The translations under genes and the position numbers were made by a program. Below are positions 56,301 to 61,868 of a stretch of DNA of 64,000 nt, in pieces (position 1 is the stretch's first letter; each line of letters opens with the position of its first letter). Origin of the DNA: Myxococcus xanthus (GTDB taxonomy: Bacteria > Myxococcota > Myxococcia > Myxococcales > Myxococcaceae). The stretch spans positions 186,001-250,000 of the forward strand of contig NZ_FNOH01000004.1 in NCBI RefSeq assembly GCF_900106535.1, given 5' to 3'. The notes beneath the pieces are model-generated. The model did no database searches. It worked only from the letters and a program-made list of their open reading frames with translations, and was not told the DNA's origin.

Positions 56301-56631
56301 CCTGAAGCTCCCGAGCGGACAGGCGCCCGGCCTTCAGGTCCAGCACCACGTCCAGCGCGGCGCGCGCGAAGGCGGGCTCTCGCACATAGTCGCCGAAAGG
56401 TGTGGGCCCCAGCTCCAATCCCAGGGAGGCCACCACCGCTCGCGCCGCCACCGCCGGGCATGGACGCCGGTTGAGCTCCCGCGCGCCGCCCAGCGCCTGC
56501 AGCATCTCCTCCCAGGTCAGCAGGTGCGCGCCCACACTCAACCCGCTGGCGTCGCCCATGGCCCGCAACGCGGCCTGACGCCGGCCGGCGTCGGGGTACA
56601 CGTGGAGGGTGTGGCCAGAGCGAAAGGGCAT
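53392..56631 (-). CDS. addB: AddB-type subunit with intact Fe-S PD-(D/E)XK nuclease
   Basis: 1079 residues. It is the second subunit of the AddAB helicase-nuclease. The N-terminal helicase-like part lacks a true Walker A (YPDAGRRQAAL where a P-loop is expected), as expected for a structural/chi-reading subunit. The nuclease domain has FEGTIDRLDKSGGEVGVIDY then KSGR, with Asp951 and Lys953 as catalytic residues, and QLPLYLYA. The four Fe-S cysteines are Cys791 (FGNCGFQGF), Cys1058, Cys1061 and Cys1067 (CGTCGYRAVC). Its stop overlaps addA in ATGA. The two form the main unit with purA behind. Confidence 0.9.
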   Translation of the reverse strand: MPFRSGHTLHVYPDAGRRQAALRAMGDASGLSVGAHLLTWEEMLQALGGARELNRRPCPAVAARAVVASLGLELGPTPFGDYVREPAFARAALDVVLDLKAGRLSARELQDAVEILPQERRTRIRVIARLYHLYEQRMAELCLADREDVLRGAREALGRGAWPVGWEGLSTLVLHGVYDVRPSGLELLLALAAACESRRVTLRVETPVGGSPAADAALTALFRAFENRGDSMTHVDLFKADVTFEGRPFIDLGRHLFSPRAPRDVLKDAVPSLRVWNAATARDEARLLARDVRRLLAEGVAPGDIAVAYRELGPEAGWLAESLGELGVPVRLPWGEPLGLAGPVRLALDLPLLVEDGFPVERMAELMGSRYAPKLSRGGPDAPATLFAQAAVRDDRLGAVRGRGAYDVRLDGLARRLLALNGTRKAQDSTRVDAVKLLRERCLLLVEACRRIPEEGTAAELLAAWWQVVERLGLVDSEGALAPREEGGLGARAADARARDDAAREALRLRVQGLTRMMKAVGGGPKMRRRTFGRWLRDAMADAHLPPRGPRGAAVEVLDVAELPGRSFQDLFLAGLTEGRFPGRDAPSPLLADAERAALNKHLGRDVFRLTGGEFDERAAWRLTEDRLLFASALAAAEANVSLSFAVESAGGQEQVPSAFLEEVRRLTALKWEPRSLSPIPPLDEVLTESELRRCVALEALSQPKLRVTEPDAAAAVLRRRFAPEAWYAGARELSEVEMERLFFFGDPKVQPGPYSGSVDLDTQRESLRETFRFDITRPLSASALARFGNCGFQGFLSYGLKVAEPDVPGEEFDARGRGTFWHKVVEEVFAALKEKQLLGKAPEEVPDEVLDAALKAAIKDFERVHHVGHPELWKLAHERARAMARRILVDERRGLPFDTMTPENFEFRFGPAARDDKWSNVVLHAGEEPVYFEGTIDRLDKSGGEVGVIDYKSGRLDKRSLKERLLTSDFQLPLYLYAARESGHTEARQAAWFSLRTGMAIRLSEVISDAELDELLSKDPEVRAKVAEKEGLNLPNAVEALVGTLRQGQFAARPQDCGTCGYRAVCRITDRRITEDGG

Positions 56632-56792
56632 GCGGGGCGGATTCTAGAACGACCGGGCGGGTGACTTTCATGCTCCATTCAAGGCCCGCCGCCCAGGTCA
56701 TTTCCGTGCCTGCCCGGCCGCTGTCCGCGTATTCCCGGCCAGTCCATCGATATCCGCGCCGCGCCTCCCGGGTTTACAGCGAGTCGCGGGGG

Positions 56793-57614
56793 CTATGAGC
56801 GCACCTCCAGTGGCAGCTCCAACTCGAGTTGTGTGAGCGGAGTCGCCCCCAATCCCGCCCCCTGGAAGAAGCGCGCCAGGGGGCCTTCCGGCACGACGGC
56901 GCTCACGGCCAGCGCCTTCCCGGGCCACCGGGCGGCAAGAGCCCCCAGGAGCCTGCGGCCAGCGCCCTGCCCTCGGGCCGAGGGCTCCACCCCCACGGAC
57001 CGGACGACCAGCGTGGGCGCCGACACATCCGCCACCATCGCCACCGCGGGGCCCAGCCGGAATGCTCGCGCGGGCAACGCCAACCCCATGACTGTCGCGG
57101 GAGCCAGTTGCCAGGGCAATCCTTCGGGAAGCAGCCGCGCGCACTCCCACGGGTCGACTTCCTCCAGCGCGGATGCCCCCACCCAGGGCTCGGGCGTCCC
57201 CATGAAGCCCACCAGCCGGCGCACGCGCTGGAAGCCCAACCGTTCGTAGAGCGTCACCGCGGGGGCGTTCTGTTCAATGACCTCCAGAAGCATCCGGGTG
57301 TCGCCACGCGCTCGCGCGTCCTCCAGCAGTGGGCGCAGCATGGCACCTCCCAGTTTGCGATTCCGCCAGGCGGGCACCACCCCCATGCCCGCCACGCGGC
57401 TCTCCCGTCCCCGGCGGGCCATCAACACGAGCCCCACGGGCTCCCCGTCCACGCGCGCAACGCGGCTTTCCTCGAGCGAGATGTGCTCACTGCGCACGCG
57501 TGCATCGAACAGGCCGGGGGCATCGGGCACGGTGACGAAATACCCCTCGAAGGCGCGGGCAAACAGCGTGGAGAGGGTGCGCAGTGGCAGTTCCGACGCG
57601 GAAGTCAATTGCAT
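56793..57614 (-). CDS. Double GNAT-domain acetyltransferase-like protein
   Basis: 273 residues from ATG at 57614, where GGAGG lies 11 bases upstream; 57638 is a possible longer start. The first GNAT domain (about 1-145) has the acetyl-CoA loop VVPAWRNRKLGGAML and the closing NAPAVTLYERLGFQRVRR. The second (about 155-273) has VRSVGVEPSARGQGAGRRLLGAL. The first shows a classical Q/RxxGxG/A-type signature in altered form (RNRKLGG). The acceptor is unknown. It is divergent from the PAP2 gene and follows addB after a 161-base gap without visible features. Confidence 0.88.
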   Translation of the reverse strand: MQLTSASELPLRTLSTLFARAFEGYFVTVPDAPGLFDARVRSEHISLEESRVARVDGEPVGLVLMARRGRESRVAGMGVVPAWRNRKLGGAMLRPLLEDARARGDTRMLLEVIEQNAPAVTLYERLGFQRVRRLVGFMGTPEPWVGASALEEVDPWECARLLPEGLPWQLAPATVMGLALPARAFRLGPAVAMVADVSAPTLVVRSVGVEPSARGQGAGRRLLGALAARWPGKALAVSAVVPEGPLARFFQGAGLGATPLTQLELELPLEVRS

Positions 57615-57701
57615 GAGAGGGCACACCTCCAAAGACATGCGGGTCCGAGTCTACGCAGGAAGTCATGTGACTTCGCTGGAACCCGACGGGATTGCGCCCC
57701 T

Positions 57702-58610
57702 ATGCTGCCAGCCGTGCGCCTTCCTTATCGAGCGTTTGCCGTTGCCGTCCTTCTGAGCGTCGTCCCCTTCGCCCCCGCCGCCGCGCAAGACGGCTCGGAC
57801 GAGCCGCGGCTCCATGAGCTCCGCTTCGACTGGACCCGGGATGGCGTCAGCACCGGCGTGGCGGGCGTGCTGTGGATTTCCAGTGAGGCGTTCTTCAAAG
57901 ACAACCTGGCCCCGGCGCAGTGCCGCTGGTGCGACCGCGCGCCGGATGGGACGGACCGCCTCAACCGGCTGGACCGCTGGGGACGCGGCATCGTCGGGTC
58001 GACGCCGTCCGCCCGCAAACGGGCCCACAACTGGAGCAACATCATCGGCTTCGGCGCGCTGCCGGCGGGAGTGCTCGGCATCCAGTACGCCATGGGCCAT
58101 GGCTCGGGCGCTCCGACTCGCTACTTCGCCCAGGACGCCACCATCATCGTCCAGAGCGCGGTGTTCGCCTCCCTGGCGAACCAGACGGTGAAGTTCATCG
58201 CCGGCCGCGAGCGCCCCTTCGTCCACGTGCTGCCCGAGGACCAGAAGGGCCTCACCGACCACCCCAGCGACAACAACCTGTCCTTCTACAGCGGCCACAC
58301 CAACCTCGCCTTCTCGCTGGTGGTGTCCGCGGGCACCGTCGCCGCGCTGCGCGGCTACAAGCACCAGGCGTGGCTCTGGGCGGTGGGCCTGCCCGTGGCC
58401 ACCTCCGTGGGCCTGCTGCGCATGGGCGCCGACAAGCACTACCTCACGGACGTGGCCACCGGCGCATTGCTCGGCTCGGCGTTCGGCGTCGCCGTGCCCC
58501 TGCTGCTCCATGGCCGGAAGGGCGAGGCCTCGCCGGACATCCAGTCAGGGCAGATCCAGATGGCGCCCGTGGCCAGCGCGCGGATGATGGGCATCTCCGG
58601 CACCTTCTAG
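57702..58610 (+). CDS. PAP2-family membrane phosphatase
   Basis: 302 residues. A signal peptide or signal anchor (MLPAVRLPYRAFAVAVLLSV to AAAQ near 29) is followed by a Cys-containing periplasmic stretch. The catalytic PAP2 triad is intact: KFIAGRERP (KxxxxxxRP) near 165, FYSGHTNLAF near 203, and GADKHYLTDVATG (RxxxxxHxxxD form) near 245. Four or five membrane segments carry the active site on the periplasmic face. Likely a lipid or undecaprenyl phosphate phosphatase. The 3' end overlaps the convergent metallophosphoesterase gene by four bases. GTG at 57714 is an alternative start. Confidence 0.9.
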   Translation: MLPAVRLPYRAFAVAVLLSVVPFAPAAAQDGSDEPRLHELRFDWTRDGVSTGVAGVLWISSEAFFKDNLAPAQCRWCDRAPDGTDRLNRLDRWGRGIVGSTPSARKRAHNWSNIIGFGALPAGVLGIQYAMGHGSGAPTRYFAQDATIIVQSAVFASLANQTVKFIAGRERPFVHVLPEDQKGLTDHPSDNNLSFYSGHTNLAFSLVVSAGTVAALRGYKHQAWLWAVGLPVATSVGLLRMGADKHYLTDVATGALLGSAFGVAVPLLLHGRKGEASPDIQSGQIQMAPVASARMMGISGTF

Positions 58611-59539
58611 TTCCGCGCCGGCATCGCCTCTCCGAGGCCGAACTCCGCGGGGGCGCCCTCTCCCTCCGCGGCCAGCGGGGGCAGCGAGTTCATGTCCCAG
58701 CGCTGGCCGGCGGTCCACGAGATGGCGCCCGACAGGCCCCAGCCCGCGCGCAGGGCCTGACGGTCCTCGTACTCCAACCAGAAGATGGACTCCTGGGCCC
58801 TGGCCGCCTGGTCCAGGCAGGCGATGCGGGTGGCCGGACGTCCCGGGCCCTCCAGCGTCACCGCGAAGCCCTTGTGCGAGTGGCCGCACAGCATCCACTT
58901 CGGCAACACCGTGTCCACGAGCCGCCGCGTCACGGGATTGCCAATCCAATAAGAGGGGAGCGGCCTTGGCGGTGACGGGTTCTCCTCCCGCGCGCGCTGG
59001 ACGATGCCTCGCGGCCATTCGTGGACCAGCATCAGGTCCACGTCGCGGAGCTCCGCCACCTGTTCGACCTCCGGCGTGCGGAAGTAGCCGGCCTGCTTCA
59101 CCATGTCCGGCGTGGAGGGTGGCTTCAGTGGCTGGTCGACGAAGCGCGGCGCGTGGATGCCTGACAGGTACGCCACCCGCAGTCCGCACAGCTCGCGAAC
59201 CCCGGCTCGGCCCAGGTACGTCACGTTCGGCGCCAGCGTGCCGCCCAGTTGGAGGTCGTGCAGCGCCTCGAAGTCCTCGTTGTTACCCCCGATGAAGTAC
59301 AGGGGCCGCTTCACTTGCCGGAGTCCATCCGCGTATTCCGCGAACTCGGCGGGCATGGCTCGCTTGGCGGCCTTGCGCCGGTGGTCATCCGAGCGGCGGA
59401 AGGCTTCGACGTCGCCCACCGCCAGCACCAGGTCCACCCGGCGGCCACGAGCCTGCTCAAGCGCGTCCAGCCACGTCTCCACACGGTGGAAGCGGCCATG
59501 GATGTCGCCCACGGCCGCGACAAGTAGGGGTTCCGGCAT
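58607..59539 (-). CDS. Dbr1-like (RNA lariat debranching enzyme-like) metallophosphoesterase
   Basis: 310 residues. Calcineurin-type metal motifs: GDIHG at 11-15, GDVEAFR at 42-48, GGNNE at 84-88, HEWPRGI at 173-179, and CGHSHKGF at 218-225. Beyond these, whole blocks match eukaryotic lariat debranching enzyme Dbr1: YFIGGNNE followed by GGTLAPNVTYLGRAGVREL and LRVAYLSGI, then the WPRGI motif and the ending block GNPVTRRLVDTVLPKWMLC. Two differences: the first motif keeps Asp12 where Dbr1 has Cys, and Asn87 replaces the His of GNHE. There is no signal peptide, so it is cytoplasmic. Substrate inferred from homology only. Divergent from Ada-AlkA, convergent with the PAP2 gene. Confidence 0.85.
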   Translation of the reverse strand: MPEPLLVAAVGDIHGRFHRVETWLDALEQARGRRVDLVLAVGDVEAFRRSDDHRRKAAKRAMPAEFAEYADGLRQVKRPLYFIGGNNEDFEALHDLQLGGTLAPNVTYLGRAGVRELCGLRVAYLSGIHAPRFVDQPLKPPSTPDMVKQAGYFRTPEVEQVAELRDVDLMLVHEWPRGIVQRAREENPSPPRPLPSYWIGNPVTRRLVDTVLPKWMLCGHSHKGFAVTLEGPGRPATRIACLDQAARAQESIFWLEYEDRQALRAGWGLSGAISWTAGQRWDMNSLPPLAAEGEGAPAEFGLGEAMPARN

Positions 59540-59691
59540 CTTGCTTGAAAGGCTGCACGCGCCGTACCGCCCTGTCGAGTCGAGATCATCTCATGTCGCC
59601 AATGCCTGACAGAACGCAACCTCCCCGGGCGGCCGAACCCTGGGCCCAGCGGATGACGCACCCCGTCCAACCCGTGCCATTGAAGTCCGAA

Positions 59692-59710
59692 AGCGGCCAG
59701 ACAGCGGCCA
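59692..59710 (+). promoter_or_regulatory. Direct repeat upstream of the Ada-AlkA gene, candidate Ada box
   Basis: The 8-base agcggcca occurs twice with an 11-base period (59692 and 59703), 24 bases before the chosen ATG. The first copy is part of gaaagcggcca, which resembles the AAAGCG core of the E. coli Ada box. The helical-turn spacing suits an AraC-type binder. It would be a self-regulatory site. Purely sequence-based. Confidence 0.35.
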
Positions 59711-59733
59711 CCCGGTATGGGAGTTTGCCCTCC

Positions 59734-61326
59734 ATGAACGGCTTGGACGCCAGCGCGTGCTACCGCGCGATGCAGACCCGAGATGCCCGCTTCGACGGCC
59801 GGTTCTTCACCGCCGTCCGGACGACGCGCATCTATTGCCGGCCCATCTGCCCGGCCCGGACGCCCCGGTTCGAGAACTGCACCTTCTATCCGAGCGCCGC
59901 CGGGGCGCAGGAGGCGGGCTACCGGCCCTGCCTGCGCTGCCGCCCGGAGACGTCACCGGACCTCGCCTTCTGGCGGGGCACCTCCAACACCGTCGCCCGG
60001 GCCCTGGCGCTCATCGCCGAGGGCGGCCTGGATGACGACGATGCCGGGGTGGAGGAGCTCGCGGGCCGGCTGGGCGTGGGCGACCGGCAGCTGCGGCGGT
60101 TGTTCCAGCAGCACCTGGGAGCCTCGCCCGTAGCCGTCGCCCAGACACGGCGTGTGCTGTTCGCCCGGCAGCTCCTGCACGAGACGACCCTGCCCATGGC
60201 CGAGGTGGCACTGGCCTCGGGGTTCCGCAGCGTCCGCCGCTTCAACGACGTGTTCCGCGCCCTGTATGGACGGCCTCCCAGCGCGCTCCGCCGGAGCCGA
60301 GCCCCGGTGGGCGATGCCGCCGCGGGTGTCACGCTCTTCATCCCCTACCAGCCCCCCTATGACTGGGAAGCGATGCTGGCGCATCTGGAGGCACGGGCCC
60401 TACCGGGCCTGGAACACATCGAGGCCGGGCGCTACCGGCGGACCGTGGCGACCGCGGGCGGTCAGGGCGCCGTCGAAGTCTTCCGAGCCCCTGGACGCGA
60501 CGGGTTGCTCGCGACGCTCCGCCTCCCCCAGGTTCAGGCCCTGCCCACGGTGGTGGGGCAGGTCCGGCGCGTCTTCGACGTGGGCGCGGACATGGACGTC
60601 ATCCGGGAACACCTGTCCCGCGACCCGCACCTCGCTCCGCTGGTGTCCCTGCGGCCGGGACTGCGAGCGCCGGGAGGCTGGGACGGCTTCGAGCTCGCGG
60701 TCCGGGCCGTGTTGGGACAGCAAGTCACGGTCGCCGCGGCGCGCGGACTCGGGGCGCGGCTGGTCGCGGCGTATGGCGAGCCCGCCGGTGTCGCATCGAC
60801 GGGAGACGCCCGGCTGATGCGCACCTTTCCCCGGCCGGAGAGACTGGCGCAGGAGGACTTGAGCTCGCTCGGCATGCCCGCCGCCAGGGCACGGACCCTG
60901 TCGAGCCTGGCCGCGGCGGCCGCAGCGGACCCGAGGCTGTTCCAGCCACGCGCCACGCTGGAGGAGGCCGTCGAACGCTTCAAACGCATCCCCGGCATCG
61001 GAGATTGGACGGCGCAGTACATCGCGCTGCGCGCCGTGCGCGAAACGGATGCCTTCCCTTCGGCGGATGTCGCACTGCTGCGTGCGCTCACGGGCGAGGA
61101 TGGCGTGCGGCCTTCTCCAGATGAAGCGCTCCGCCGCTCCGCGGCCTGGAGCCCCTGGCGTGCCTATGCAGCACAGCACCTCTGGGCCGCGGATGCCGCC
61201 CGGCCCGGACCCACACCCCACCTTTCCCGTTCCTCCTCGCGACAGAGAGATGACGATGCCCCCACCGCTGCGTTTGCTCATGGACCGCGCCCCCACGCCC
61301 ATCGGCTCGATGCTGGTCGTCTGTGA
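59734..61326 (+). CDS. Ada-AlkA fusion: methylphosphotriester sensor and 3-methyladenine DNA glycosylase
   Basis: 530 residues from ATG at 59734. Domain order: an Ada-type zinc domain (about 5-75) with Cys35, Cys39, Cys66 and Cys69 in the same spacing as E. coli Ada Cys38, 42, 69 and 72; an AraC DNA-binding domain (about 85-190) with FRSVRRFNDVFRALYGRPP; an AlkA N-terminal domain (about 195-280); and the HhH-GPD glycosylase with IPGIGDWTAQYIALRAV near 425 and Asp in SADVALLRAL. It senses DNA methyl damage and removes alkylated bases. The same fusion exists in mycobacteria. The last 77 bases overlap the ogt gene, and the C-terminal 45 residues are low in family match. Confidence 0.92.
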   Translation: MNGLDASACYRAMQTRDARFDGRFFTAVRTTRIYCRPICPARTPRFENCTFYPSAAGAQEAGYRPCLRCRPETSPDLAFWRGTSNTVARALALIAEGGLDDDDAGVEELAGRLGVGDRQLRRLFQQHLGASPVAVAQTRRVLFARQLLHETTLPMAEVALASGFRSVRRFNDVFRALYGRPPSALRRSRAPVGDAAAGVTLFIPYQPPYDWEAMLAHLEARALPGLEHIEAGRYRRTVATAGGQGAVEVFRAPGRDGLLATLRLPQVQALPTVVGQVRRVFDVGADMDVIREHLSRDPHLAPLVSLRPGLRAPGGWDGFELAVRAVLGQQVTVAAARGLGARLVAAYGEPAGVASTGDARLMRTFPRPERLAQEDLSSLGMPAARARTLSSLAAAAAADPRLFQPRATLEEAVERFKRIPGIGDWTAQYIALRAVRETDAFPSADVALLRALTGEDGVRPSPDEALRRSAAWSPWRAYAAQHLWAADAARPGPTPHLSRSSSRQRDDDAPTAAFAHGPRPHAHRLDAGRL

Positions 61327-61807
61327 CGAAGCGGGCAGCCTGCGCGCGCTCGACTGGGAGGAGTACGAGCCCCGGATGCTCCGGCTGCTGCGGCTCCACT
61401 ACGGCGTGAACGGCTACGTGCTCGAGCCCGCGAGCGACCCCTTCGGCAGGACGACCGCGATGCAGACCTATCTGCGCGGAGACGTCAGCGTCATCGACTC
61501 GTTGCCCGTGGCCACCGCGGGTACGCCATTCCAGCGAGAAGTCTGGCGCGCGCTGCGTGACATCCCCGCGGGCGCCACCACGAGCTACGGCCAACTGGCC
61601 CAGCGAATCGGCCGCCCCAAGGCCGTGCGCGCCGTGGGGATGGCCAACGGCGCCAACCCGATTGGCGTGGTGGTCCCCTGCCACCGGGTGGTGGGGGCCA
61701 ACGCCTCGCTGACGGGCTACGGCGGTGGACTGGAGCGCAAGCAGTGGCTGCTCGACCACGAGCGCCGCCATGCATCGCGCGGGACGACGCGGCCACCAAC
61801 GCGCTGA
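61250..61807 (+). CDS. ogt: O6-methylguanine-DNA methyltransferase
   Basis: 185 residues. It transfers methyl groups from O6-methylguanine to its own Cys in a suicide reaction. The active site PIGVVVPCHRVVGA has Cys near residue 144. FQREVWRALRDIPAGATTSYGQLA and GYGGGLERKQWLLDHE complete the domain. The start may be ATG at 61250 or 61256, behind ACAGAGAG. It begins 77 bases inside the 3' end of the Ada-AlkA gene, so translation is coupled. Together they provide the adaptive response. The last 14 residues are basic and tail-like. Confidence 0.94.
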   Translation: MTMPPPLRLLMDRAPTPIGSMLVVCDEAGSLRALDWEEYEPRMLRLLRLHYGVNGYVLEPASDPFGRTTAMQTYLRGDVSVIDSLPVATAGTPFQREVWRALRDIPAGATTSYGQLAQRIGRPKAVRAVGMANGANPIGVVVPCHRVVGANASLTGYGGGLERKQWLLDHERRHASRGTTRPPTR

Positions 61808-61851
61808 TGCCGTCGGGCGCCTCGTCCTGAAGACAGACGCCCGGCGGCATC
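61806..61851. terminator. Hairpin between ogt and the VWA gene
   Basis: Fourteen-bp arms (gatgccgtcgggcg / cgcccggcggcatc) with one G-T pair flank an 18-base loop. The ogt TGA stop overlaps its left edge. It lies between convergent genes and has no T-tract, so it probably works for both sides. Confidence 0.65.
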
Positions 61852-61868
61852 ACGCTCCGCACGCCGGT

